Program-made: the position numbers and the translations under genes
Origin: JAAAOZ01 sp964496595
Lineage (GTDB): Bacteria; Chloroflexota; Anaerolineae; B4-G1; SLSP01
Length of the DNA stretch: 21,091 nt
NCBI GenBank assembly: GCA_964496595.1
Contig: CAZCAI010000084.1
Coordinates: 1-21,091, forward strand
Direction: 5' to 3'
The notes under the pieces: generated by a model
Databases searched by the model: none
What the model was told of the DNA's origin: nothing
Seen by the model: the letters and a program-made list of their open reading frames with translations, nothing else
Shown: positions 7,157-14,967 of the stretch, piece by piece
Position numbering within the stretch: the stretch's first letter is position 1
Layout of the letters: each line of letters starts with the position of its first letter

Positions 7157-7191
7157 AGGCCGCCCTCACCCGGCGGCCTATTTCTTTTTTT
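7157..7191 (+). terminator. Rho-independent terminator after secF
   Basis: AGGCCGCC (7157-7164) pairs perfectly with GGCGGCCT (7172-7179) across a 7-nt loop, followed by ATTTCTTTTTTT. Position, stem GC content and T run fit a strong intrinsic terminator for secDF. Confidence 0.9.
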
Positions 7192-7360
7192 GAGCAATAG
7201 ACTTGCAGTTACTCAGGGCTTGGATACAATAATTGAAAATTTAGAATTGCGAATTTAGAATTTTGAATCTAGCTACCGGACACTTTTTCCAAGACCATTC
7301 TTAATCAGCAGATATAAAAAGAAAATACAAAGGGGTACAGAAGGTAGATATTTCTCTGCG

Positions 7361-7603
7361 GATCTTGGGATGGTTCACTAATTGGTTAACACTTGTTCGT
7401 AGTCAGGCACGCAATGGAATGGAGTGCCGTTGTTAGCCACGAAAAACGCCACTCCGCTAGCGCTCCGAGGCTTACTACGAACCCAAATTGATGCTTTTAA
7501 GATGACAGGAGTGTTTTTGAAGAATTTATTGCATCTTATGACCTAAATTATCAGAACTAAAGTGTAAACCTATTTTTGCTTGTAGATGAACCATCCCCGG
7601 ATC
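7361..7603. repeat. Palindromic element with nested inverted repeats
   Basis: GATCTTGGGATGGTTCA (7361-7377) recurs inverted at 7587-7603 (GATC..GGGATGGTTCA on the minus strand, two differences). Between them GTTCGTAGT (7395-7403) is perfectly inverted at 7474-7482. Inside that, GGAGTGCCGT and ACGCCACTCC nearly pair. The left inner arm resembles 7121-7152, just after secF (TTCGTAG..CAG.CACG then GGAGTGCCGTT). GGGATGGTTCA also occurs at 4068-4078 and within several units of the 1-2085 block, so this may be a MITE-like relative. No coding potential is seen. Confidence 0.55.
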
Positions 7604-7742
7604 TTTGAGAAAATCCCTGGCAACTCTGTGTCAATTAAACCATCTGATTATCCATCTGCTTAATCTGCTGAGATAGAGATAACTGTCCGGTGGTTAGATT
7701 TTTAATCTGTACTCAACAGCATTATTCGCAATTTACCGATTT

Positions 7743-7934
7743 GCTATTTGCCGTTTTGATGTTTTNNNNNNNNNNNNNNNNNNNNNNNNNNNNNNNNNNN
7801 NNNNNNNNNNNNNNNNNNNNNNNNNNNNNNNNNNNNNNNNNNNNNNNNNNNNNNNNNNNNNNNNNGTTATTTGCCGTTTTGATGTTTTGTTATTTGCCGT
7901 TTTGATGTTTTGTTATTTGCCGTTTTGATGTTTT
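7743..7934. repeat. 23-bp tandem repeat interrupted by the assembly gap
   Basis: A 23-bp unit beginning GTTATTTGCC and ending GATGTTTT is present three times exactly (7866-7888, 7889-7911, 7912-7934). It occurs once just left of the gap with one change (7743-7765), and degraded units flank both sides. The gap lies entirely inside the array, so the true copy number is unknown. The array ends 20 bp before the start codon of the next gene. Confidence 0.9.
7766..7865. other. Assembly gap (100 Ns)
   Basis: Exactly 100 undetermined bases, a conventional placeholder length, so the real size is unknown. Identical 23-bp units on both sides explain why assembly broke here. Confidence 0.99.
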
Positions 7935-7954
7935 GTTATTTGCTGCTTTGAACT

Positions 7955-10900
7955 ATGCCAATACAATTCCTAAATCCGTGGGCAGGATTGACCACCCTCT
8001 TAGCGATCCCCATCATCCTGCTCTATATGCTGCGCCTCAGAAGGCGCCCGGTCAGCGTCCCCAGCCTGCTGCTGTGGGAGGCCGCCGCCCGCGACCGCCA
8101 CGCCAACCGCCCGTGGCAGAAGTTGCGACGCAACTGGCTGCTGGCGCTCCAGCTTCTGACGCTCCTGGCCCTCACGCTGGCGCTGGTGCGTCCCGCCCTG
8201 CCGGCGCCGCTGGCCGTGCACGGCCAGGCCATCCTCCTGCTGGATGTCTCTGCCAGCATGCAAGCCGAACATCCCGACGGCGGGACGCGCTTCGAGGCCG
8301 CCGTGCGCGAGCTGCACGACGTGGCCGCCACGCTCTCGCCCGCCGACACGGTGACGCTCATCACCGCCGGCCCGCGCCCGCGCCTGTGGCTGCGCGGCGG
8401 GGATGCGCGCGCCCTGCGCCAGGCCTTAGATGAGATCGCGCCGACGGATGGGCCGGCCGATTGGCAGGCCGCCGCCGCGTTGGCCGCCGGATCGGCTGCT
8501 GGCGAGGATGTGACAACGCTGCTGGCGACGGACGCCGCCATCTCGGCCCCGATCCCGGCGCTGCCGGGCGACGTGCGCGTGCTGCCTGTGGGCGGCGCGC
8601 AGGCCAACGTCGGCGTCGTCGCCTTCTCCCTGCGACGCCACGATGGCGGATGGACGGCCTTCGTGCGCCTGCACAACGCCGGCCCGGCCACCGCGCGCGA
8701 GGTGACGCTGACGGCGGATGGCAGCGTGGTCGCGCATCGCGCGCTCGATCTGCCCGCCGAGAGCGACATCGCCCTGACCTTCGCCGATGTACCCGTCATA
8801 GCCTGGGCCGAGGTGCAACTCAACGCCGCGCCCCCAACCCAAGACGCCCTCCGCCTTGACGACCGCGCCTGGGTCGCCTTCTCCGCCCACCAGGCCGCGT
8901 CGGTGCTGCTGGTCACGCCGGGGAATCGATTCTTGCAACAGGCGCTGCGTTCCCTGCCCGGCGCCGACCTGGCAACGACGGACACGCTGCCGGAGGGCGA
9001 GTTGGCCGCCTCCGCGCCGGGCCTCACCGTCGTCGATGGCCCCGTCACCGGCACGCTGCCCACCTCCAATCTCTGGCTGATAGCGCCGGGAGCAGGGACG
9101 CCCTGCGGCGAGCCAGGCGCTGTGATCACGCCGACAACAGCCGCGCGCGGGGACTGGGATCATCCGCTGCTGGACTACGTCGAATGGGAAGACGTCCACG
9201 TCGGGCGCGCGCGTCGCTACGAGTTGCCCGCCGACGCCGACGTGCTGATCGAGACCGCCGCCGGCCCGCTGCTGTGGGCCATCGAACGGCCCGGCCAGCG
9301 CATCGCGTGCACAGCCTTCGATCTCCACGACTCGGATCTGCCGCTGCGCCTGGCCTTCCCCATCCTCACCTCGAATTTGATCGGCTGGCTGATGCCGGCT
9401 GTCTCGTCCGCGCCGGTGACGCCCCACCCGGCGGGCCTGCTCTGGACGCCGCCCCTCCCTGCCGAGGCCGCTTCGGCCACGCTGGTCACGCCCGCCGGCG
9501 AATCGCTCCCCATCGATCTGGATCAGCCACAGGCAAGCGCCAGCGCCGCCGGCCTCTACCGCATCGAGGCGGAGACCGCCGCCGGGATTGTCACGCGCTA
9601 CGCCGCGCTCAGCCTGTTGGATAGCGCCGAGAGCAACCTCCGCCCGCGCGAGATTCAGGTCGGCCAGCAGGTGATCACGCCCACCGCGCCGGAGACCGAG
9701 GGCTGGCGCGAAGTCCGCGCCTGGATGGCGGTGGCGGCGCTGGCCCTGCTCCTGGTCGAAGCGGCGCTGTGGTGGGGACGTGAGCTGCCCGGCCTGCTAC
9801 CCTCCTCATCCCTAAAAGAAATAAAGGCCACGCTATCCCGCTGGGGACGCCGACTCGCGCCAGGGCCGCTGGTGTTGCGCGCCGTGCTGTTAATCCTACT
9901 CCTGCTCTCGCTCTTCGATCTGCGCTGGATGCGGCGGACGCGCGATTTGGCCGTCGTCTTCTTGCTAGATCGCTCGGCCAGCACCCGCGAGGCGTGGGAG
10001 GAGGAGGTCGCGTTCGTGGAGGCCGCCTTAGCCGAAAAGGCGCCCGGCGACCGCGCCGGCATCGTCGTCTTCGGCGGGGAGGCGTGGGTGGATCGCTCGC
10101 TCTCCACCGGCGCGGAATTGGGCGACATCGCCACGGTGCCCCGCGCCGACGCGACCGACATCGAGCAGGCGGTGCGGCTGGGGCTGGCCCTACTCCCCAC
10201 CGGCGCTCCCGCCAGAATGGTGCTGCTCAGCGACGGCCTCCAGACCACGGGGGAGGCGGCGGCGGCCCTGCGCGAGGCGACGGCCCAGGGCGTCGATGTG
10301 CAGCTTGTCATCGTGGGCGCGACGCGCGAGCGCGCGGAGGTGTGGCTGGCGAATTTGAACCTGCCCGCGCGCGTCTACCCCGGCGACCGCGTGCCCATCG
10401 AGGCGACGGTCAACACCAATCGGCCGCAGGAGCTGGCGATCACCTGGCAGGCGGCGGGCAACGTGGGGCGACAGGATTGGCCCTTGACCGAGGCATCCGA
10501 GACCCGCATGGTCTCCTTCGAGGCGCAGGAGCCAGGCCTGACGCCTGTGCGCGTCTGCCTGCACCCGGACGAGGCCAACGACACCTTCGCCGAGAACAAC
10601 TGTACCGACGGCTGGGTCCGCGTCGAGGGGCCGCCGCGCGTCTTAGTCGTGGGCGAAGCGCAGGAGCGAGCGGCGTTAGGGCGCGCGCTCGCGCAGAGCG
10701 GCCTCGCCATCGAGGAGGCCAAGGCCAACGCGCTCCCGATGAGCGTGCAGGGGCTGGCGGATTACGCCGCGCTGGTGCTGGTCAACACGCCGGCGCGCGC
10801 TCTCTCCCCGCAGACGCTCCGGGCGCTGCGCAGCTTCGTGCGCGATTTGGGCGGCGGGCTGGTGGCCGTGGGCGGCCCGCAGAGCTACGGCGTCGGCGGA

Positions 10901-12607
10901 TGGCTGGGCACCCCGCTGGAGGAGGCGCTGCCCGTGGAGATGCGCGTGCGCGATCCGCAGCGCTTCCCGCCGCTGGCGATGACCATCGTCATCGACAAAT
11001 CCGGCAGCATGGGGATGGAGGAGGCCGGCATGCCCAAGATCCGCCTGGCCGCCGAGGCCGCGATCCGCGTGGCGGAGACGCTCAACGACACAGATACGTT
11101 GGCCGTCGTGGCCTACGATGATCGGCCGGCGGACACGCTGGGGCCGGTCACGATGGCCGAGCGCGAGGCGCTCATCACCCAATTGCAGCGCTTACAGGCG
11201 GGCGGCGGCGGCATCTATGTGCGGGATAGCGTGGCTTATGCGGGAGATCTGCTGCAAAATGAAGAGATGATGCCCGGCGTTCAACGGCACCTCCTGCTGC
11301 TGGCCGATGGCACCGATGCCGAACAGCAGGATGGCGCGTTAGCCGAGGTGCAGGATCTGGTCGATGCGGGGACGACGGTCAGCGTGGTGGCCATCGGCAG
11401 CGGGCCGGACGTACCCTTCTTACGGCAGATGGCGGAGGTCGGCAACGGGCGCTTCTACCTCACGGAGTACGCCGCCGATCTGCCCGCGATCTTCGCGGAG
11501 GAGACGGCGCGCGCCAAGCGCTCCTACATCGTCGAAGAGAGCTTCTACCCCGCGCCGGTGACGACGTGGGCGCCGGTGGCCGGGATTCAGGCGACGCCGC
11601 CGCTGCAAGGGTACGTCGCGACGACGCCCAAATCGGCCGCGCAGGTGGTCTGGGAGGCGCTGGAGGGCGATCCGCTGCTGGCCGTCTGGCAATACGGCCT
11701 GGGCCGCTCCGTGGCGTGGACCTCGGATGCTTCGGGGCGCTGGGCAGCGGGCTGGACCTCGTGGGAGGCCTTCTCGCACGTCTGGAGCAACATCGTGCGC
11801 CACGTGCTCCCGCCGCCGGCGGATGAGGGCATCGCGCTGCAAGTTCGGGCGGAGGATGAGACGGCCCACGTCACGGCGGACATCACAGATGACGCGGGCG
11901 CCTATGTCGATGGATTGGATCTACAGTTAGCCGTGCAATCCCCGATGGCGACAGCCGCCGAACAGGAGATGCGAACCGTGCCCCTGAGGCAGACGGCCCC
12001 CGGACGCTACGAGGGATCATTTCCGCTGCGGGGACAGGCCGGCCTGCTGCTCGCCCTCCACGGGGATCGCCGCCTGACGGTGGGATGGTCGCCGCCAGCG
12101 CCGGCAGAGACCGTCCCTGGCGACGCAGAGGCGGCGCTGACGCGACTAGCGGAACGCACCGAGGCAACTTTAACGACCGCGGCGGCAAACGTCTTCACGC
12201 ACGATCTACAGGGTCGCGAGCCAGGCCAGCCGCTGGGGATGATCTGGCTGTGGCTAGCGGTCTTCCTGTGGCCGCTGGACATCGCATGGCGGCGCCTGGC
12301 GCTCACGCGCAACGAGATCACGCGCTTTGTGCGCAAGATCGCGGCGCAGGTGACGGGGCGAGTCCTCGAAGCGCGGGCGCCCACTCGCGAAGAGGCAGCG
12401 CCTCCCACCCTGGCGGGAACGTTGCGGCAACGTCAAGAGCAGCGCGCGAAAGAACCGCCGCCGCGCGTAGAGGCGTCAGAGTCAACGGGGCCAGACGAGA
12501 GCGGATCTACAGAAGCCTCGCCATCGAAACCCAATGCAAAGGCGCCCCCACCTCCAGAAGAAGGCACCTTAGCCGCGCGGCTGAAGCGTCGCCTGCGCGA
12601 TGAATGA
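7955..12607 (+). CDS. Giant membrane protein: BatA-like N-terminus, three VWA domains and an amidotransferase-like domain
   Basis: 1550 residues, GC-rich throughout. Residues 1-80 form a BatA-type aerotolerance N-terminus with two membrane helices (LNPWAGLTTLLAIPIILLYM and a second near 62-78). VWA1 has MIDAS residues Asp97-x-Ser99-x-Ser101. A helix lies near 590-607. A second start-like module follows, with a helix near 640-660 and VWA2 (Asp672-x-Ser674-x-Ser676). About 893-1000 is a class-I amidotransferase-like fold with GGGLVAVGGPQSYGVGGW but no visible nucleophile Cys. VWA3 has Asp1014-x-Ser1016-x-Ser1018. A last helix near 1430 precedes a charged Pro-rich tail. The layout looks like two proteins, each usually separate, joined near residue 620. 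VWA domains bind partners through metal; the partner is unknown. No Shine-Dalgarno sequence precedes the ATG; the leader is the 23-bp repeat. Confidence 0.88.
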   Translation: MPIQFLNPWAGLTTLLAIPIILLYMLRLRRRPVSVPSLLLWEAAARDRHANRPWQKLRRNWLLALQLLTLLALTLALVRPALPAPLAVHGQAILLLDVSASMQAEHPDGGTRFEAAVRELHDVAATLSPADTVTLITAGPRPRLWLRGGDARALRQALDEIAPTDGPADWQAAAALAAGSAAGEDVTTLLATDAAISAPIPALPGDVRVLPVGGAQANVGVVAFSLRRHDGGWTAFVRLHNAGPATAREVTLTADGSVVAHRALDLPAESDIALTFADVPVIAWAEVQLNAAPPTQDALRLDDRAWVAFSAHQAASVLLVTPGNRFLQQALRSLPGADLATTDTLPEGELAASAPGLTVVDGPVTGTLPTSNLWLIAPGAGTPCGEPGAVITPTTAARGDWDHPLLDYVEWEDVHVGRARRYELPADADVLIETAAGPLLWAIERPGQRIACTAFDLHDSDLPLRLAFPILTSNLIGWLMPAVSSAPVTPHPAGLLWTPPLPAEAASATLVTPAGESLPIDLDQPQASASAAGLYRIEAETAAGIVTRYAALSLLDSAESNLRPREIQVGQQVITPTAPETEGWREVRAWMAVAALALLLVEAALWWGRELPGLLPSSSLKEIKATLSRWGRRLAPGPLVLRAVLLILLLLSLFDLRWMRRTRDLAVVFLLDRSASTREAWEEEVAFVEAALAEKAPGDRAGIVVFGGEAWVDRSLSTGAELGDIATVPRADATDIEQAVRLGLALLPTGAPARMVLLSDGLQTTGEAAAALREATAQGVDVQLVIVGATRERAEVWLANLNLPARVYPGDRVPIEATVNTNRPQELAITWQAAGNVGRQDWPLTEASETRMVSFEAQEPGLTPVRVCLHPDEANDTFAENNCTDGWVRVEGPPRVLVVGEAQERAALGRALAQSGLAIEEAKANALPMSVQGLADYAALVLVNTPARALSPQTLRALRSFVRDLGGGLVAVGGPQSYGVGGWLGTPLEEALPVEMRVRDPQRFPPLAMTIVIDKSGSMGMEEAGMPKIRLAAEAAIRVAETLNDTDTLAVVAYDDRPADTLGPVTMAEREALITQLQRLQAGGGGIYVRDSVAYAGDLLQNEEMMPGVQRHLLLLADGTDAEQQDGALAEVQDLVDAGTTVSVVAIGSGPDVPFLRQMAEVGNGRFYLTEYAADLPAIFAEETARAKRSYIVEESFYPAPVTTWAPVAGIQATPPLQGYVATTPKSAAQVVWEALEGDPLLAVWQYGLGRSVAWTSDASGRWAAGWTSWEAFSHVWSNIVRHVLPPPADEGIALQVRAEDETAHVTADITDDAGAYVDGLDLQLAVQSPMATAAEQEMRTVPLRQTAPGRYEGSFPLRGQAGLLLALHGDRRLTVGWSPPAPAETVPGDAEAALTRLAERTEATLTTAAANVFTHDLQGREPGQPLGMIWLWLAVFLWPLDIAWRRLALTRNEITRFVRKIAAQVTGRVLEARAPTREEAAPPTLAGTLRQRQEQRAKEPPPRVEASESTGPDESGSTEASPSKPNAKAPPPPEEGTLAARLKRRLRDE

Positions 12608-12626
12608 GGCGCGAAAAACCCAATTA

Positions 12627-12656
12627 AAAAGCACCCTAGATCACTAGGGTGCTTTT
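12627..12656. terminator. Bidirectional terminator between convergent genes
   Basis: AAAAGCACCCTAG (12627-12639) and CTAGGGTGCTTTT (12644-12656) form a perfect 13-bp stem with an ATCA loop. T runs occur on both strands, so it can stop the VWA gene on the plus strand and the RpiR gene on the minus strand. Confidence 0.92.
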
Positions 12657-12687
12657 CCTATGCTATTTAAGCTTTCAAGAAGAAAGT

Positions 12688-13560
12688 TTAGGCTTCCTCA
12701 TCTTCCGCGCTCTCGACCTCGTATTCCGGGGTTTTGGCGCGGAGTTTCAGCAATTGAGACAAATTCCCCTCGGCCACTTCCTCGGTCTCGGCGGTCTGGC
12801 CGTGCAACACAGCCTCCCACATCAGTGAGAGGACTTGCATCAAAGGCCCAAAGCTAGCCACATGGACAGGGCTATCACATGGGACGATGACCGTAACTTT
12901 CGCCTCGCGGGCGGGGAGGATGACGCCGGAGCAGGAGATGGTGACGGTTTTGATGCCCTTCTCACGCGCCATCCGCACAGCGTACCCCGCATCTAAGCTG
13001 GGGGCTGTCTCCGCGATGGTCAACAGAGCTTCACCCTCTTTCATCTGTGAAATTGCGCTAGCCGTTTCGGACATACCGGGGTGGAAAACACCCGCCGGGA
13101 TACCATGACTCTTGAACTTCTTGGTCACAAAGTTCGCGATATCATACCCGCCAAACTCGCCCGTGAGCCAAATATGAGAGGCGCCCTTGAGCGCTTCAAC
13201 AGCGTTAATCAGGCTCACCATATCGGTCGCCACGAAATGCTCCATATTCTGCGCCGCGTTCTCGGTCAGACCTTTGAGCAATTCTTCTTCCGTCGAGGCT
13301 TCCTCAACCTCGCGATAAGTCGAGGTGACCTGATCGCGCACATAGCCCTTGATCTCACGTGAGAGTTCCCGATAGCCGGAGTACTCCAAATCCTGCGAAA
13401 AGCGCACGACCGTCGCCGGATCAACGCCCACGCGGCGCGAAAGCTGCGTCGCCGTGAGGAAGGCCACGTCCAAGGTGTGATCCATGATGAAATCCGCGAG
13501 CTTTCTAAAGCCGGGGGTCATTTCATCATAATGCTCTCGAATACGTTCTTTGAATAACAT
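12688..13560 (-). CDS. MurR/RpiR family regulator (HTH-6 plus SIS domain), paralog 1
   Basis: 290 residues. The N-terminal HTH (about 1-77) has the family pattern TPGFRKLADFIM...LSRRVGVDPATVVRFSQDL. A SIS sugar-phosphate-binding domain spans about 115-255. RpiR regulators respond to phosphosugars and control sugar catabolism. The first SIS loop here reads TGEFGGYDIANF rather than the usual G-x-G-x-S, so the ligand may differ. GGAGAA lies 6 nt before the ATG. The protein is very like its upstream neighbour, with about three quarters of aligned positions the same. No sugar operon adjoins, so the target is unknown; each gene has its own promoter with a leader dyad. The acidic C-terminus (ESAEDEEA) is shared by both. 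Confidence 0.93.
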   Translation of the reverse strand: MLFKERIREHYDEMTPGFRKLADFIMDHTLDVAFLTATQLSRRVGVDPATVVRFSQDLEYSGYRELSREIKGYVRDQVTSTYREVEEASTEEELLKGLTENAAQNMEHFVATDMVSLINAVEALKGASHIWLTGEFGGYDIANFVTKKFKSHGIPAGVFHPGMSETASAISQMKEGEALLTIAETAPSLDAGYAVRMAREKGIKTVTISCSGVILPAREAKVTVIVPCDSPVHVASFGPLMQVLSLMWEAVLHGQTAETEEVAEGNLSQLLKLRAKTPEYEVESAEDEEA

Positions 13561-13608
13561 TTCACTATTCTCCTTATGTAACTAAATATGCGTCACACTG
13601 TTCATGAC

Positions 13609-13626
13609 AAGTGAGGCGACTCACTT
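13609..13626 (-). promoter_or_regulatory. Leader dyad/hairpin of RpiR paralog 1
   Basis: On the minus strand AAGTGAG-tcgc-CTCACTT is a perfect 7-bp inverted repeat, 13 bp past the -10 box and therefore at the start of the transcript. The counterpart before paralog 2 has the outer pairs unchanged and the innermost pair swapped, so pairing is kept. It may be an autoregulatory operator or an RNA hairpin. Confidence 0.7.
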
Positions 13627-13639
13627 TTTGAATGTCAAA

Positions 13640-13668
13640 ATTATACCATACGTAAAATGAAAAGTCAA
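13640..13668 (-). promoter_or_regulatory. Promoter of RpiR paralog 1
   Basis: Reading the minus strand, TTGACT (13668-13663), a 17-bp spacer and TATAAT (13645-13640) form a near-consensus sigma70-type promoter about 80 bp upstream of the start codon. Confidence 0.82.
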
Positions 13669-13748
13669 CAAACTCAAACTACGTAGTTTTTTGGATTTCG
13701 ACGGAGACTTTGAGCTAAGGGAAGAGGTAACCGAGGAATTTAAACATC

Positions 13749-13789
13749 AAATGGGATGCACTCAAATCACACCAAAGCGCATCCCATTT
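13749..13789. terminator. Hairpin between the two RpiR genes
   Basis: AAATGGGATGC (13749-13759) and GCATCCCATTT (13779-13789) form a perfect 11-bp stem with a 19-nt loop, just past the 3' end of paralog 2. The T run is better on the plus strand (TTTATTTTTT); the minus strand has only TTTGATGTTT. It probably ends the paralog 2 transcript, though less cleanly than the 12627 hairpin. Confidence 0.6.
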
Positions 13790-13822
13790 ATTTTTTGCTC
13801 TATGCGCCTTACGAACCCGAGG

Positions 13823-14686
13823 TTATGCCTCCTCAGCCTCCGAGATTTCGACTTCATATTCTGGAGTTTCAGCCCGGAGTTTCAGCAGCTTAGAGAGGTG
13901 TCCTTCGATCTCAGCGACAGTGTGCTCTTCGATTACAGCTTCCCACATCAACGACATCACTTGCATTAAGGTGCCAAAGCCAGAGACGCCGGCCGGGCTT
14001 TTGCAGGGAGCGATGATGGTGATTTCCGCCTCACGCGCGGGTAGAATGACGCCGGAGCAGGAGAGCGTGATAGTCTTGAGGCCCTTATCGCGGGCCATGC
14101 GCACAGCGTAACCCGCATCGAGACTGGGCTTCGATTCCCCAATAGTCAGCAAAACTTCACCCTCTTTCATCTGAGAGAGCGCACTGGCTGTCTCCGACAT
14201 GCTGGGGTGAAAAACACCCGTCTGGATACCATGATTTCTGAACTTCTTAGCCATGAAGTTAGCAATGTCGTAGCCGCCAAACTCACCCGTGAACCAGACG
14301 CAGGAAGCGCCTTTGATCGCCTCGACAGCCTCTACAAGGCTTTCCATATCCGTCGTCACGAAATGATGCATATTTTGCTCGGCGTTATCCGCAAGCGCCC
14401 GCAACAACTCTTCGACGCCCGCAGCTTCCTCGACATCGCGATAGGTCGAGGTGACCTGATCGCGTACATAGCTCTTGATCTCGAGGGAAAGCTCCCGATA
14501 GCCGGAATAACCCAGTTCCTGCGAGAAGCGCACCACTGTCGCCGGGTCCACGCCGACACGACGCGAAAGGCGCGTTGCTGTGAGGAAAGCCACATCCAGG
14601 GTGTGGTTCATGATGAAATCGGCCAATTTCCTGAAGCCCGGGGTCAATTCGTCGTAATTTTCTCGAATGCGTTCCTTAAACAACAT
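13823..14686 (-). CDS. MurR/RpiR family regulator (HTH-6 plus SIS domain), paralog 2
   Basis: 287 residues, co-linear with paralog 1 from MLFKERIRE to the acidic tail. HTH helices are at about 1-77 (TPGFRKLADFIMNHTLD, DPATVVRFSQEL) and a SIS domain at about 115-255. The first SIS loop is TGEFGGYDIANFMAKKF, again without the usual serine. Differences from paralog 1 concentrate in the linker (about 85-105) and in scattered SIS positions; the DNA-reading helix is nearly unchanged, so both probably bind the same or similar sites. GGAGAA lies 7 nt before the ATG. Promoter and leader dyad are duplicated along with the gene, pointing to a tandem duplication of the whole unit. Confidence 0.93.
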   Translation of the reverse strand: MLFKERIRENYDELTPGFRKLADFIMNHTLDVAFLTATRLSRRVGVDPATVVRFSQELGYSGYRELSLEIKSYVRDQVTSTYRDVEEAAGVEELLRALADNAEQNMHHFVTTDMESLVEAVEAIKGASCVWFTGEFGGYDIANFMAKKFRNHGIQTGVFHPSMSETASALSQMKEGEVLLTIGESKPSLDAGYAVRMARDKGLKTITLSCSGVILPAREAEITIIAPCKSPAGVSGFGTLMQVMSLMWEAVIEEHTVAEIEGHLSKLLKLRAETPEYEVEISEAEEA

Positions 14687-14734
14687 TTTGGTATTCTCCT
14701 TTTGAAACTAATTGTGTATCGGACTGTTCATGAC

Positions 14735-14752
14735 AAGTGACCTGAGTCACTT
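14735..14752 (-). promoter_or_regulatory. Leader dyad/hairpin of RpiR paralog 2
   Basis: On the minus strand AAGTGAC-tcag-GTCACTT is a perfect 7-bp inverted repeat, again 13 bp past the -10 box. Compared with paralog 1 the innermost pair is C-G instead of G-C, a compensatory change. The flanking sequence GTCATGAACAGT is also conserved between the two leaders. Confidence 0.7.
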
Positions 14753-14765
14753 TTTGAATGTTCAC

Positions 14766-14794
14766 ATTATACCACGTGTAAAATGCGGAGTCAA
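14766..14794 (-). promoter_or_regulatory. Promoter of RpiR paralog 2
   Basis: Minus-strand TTGACT (14794-14789), a 17-bp spacer and TATAAT (14771-14766). The spacer shares CATTTTAC with that of paralog 1, consistent with duplication. Confidence 0.82.
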
Positions 14795-14902
14795 GAGGAA
14801 CTAAGCATAATTTGAGGATAGTTAGTCATGCTCAAACTTCAGAAGATATTTTCTATAAACGGTCTTTTTGAGTAGTTGCCCTGTTCATTACATATCAACA
14901 AA

Positions 14903-14940
14903 ATAGAGATGGCGTTGCTTTAGGCAAACACCATCTCTAT
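14903..14940 (-). terminator. Terminator of the HExxH protein gene
   Basis: ATAGAGATGGCGTT-GC and GGCAAACACCATCTCTAT form a long hairpin with one G-T pair and a bulge, 28 bp past the stop codon of the minus-strand gene. On the minus strand it is followed by TTTTG, a modest T run. Confidence 0.7.
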
Positions 14941-14967
14941 AGCAGCAAGACCAGCCTCAGTAACGAG

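Noticed and set aside
7690..7905. Open frame spanning the N gap
   Set aside because: It depends on undetermined bases and on a tandem repeat whose 23-bp period shifts frame with every unit.
8023..9427. Long minus-strand frames opposite the VWA gene
   Set aside because: Arg/Ser/Ala-rich antisense shadows of a GC-rich gene with clear domains on the plus strand.
9994..11121. 375-codon alternative plus-strand frame
   Set aside because: Gly/Arg-rich low-complexity shadow of the VWA frame.
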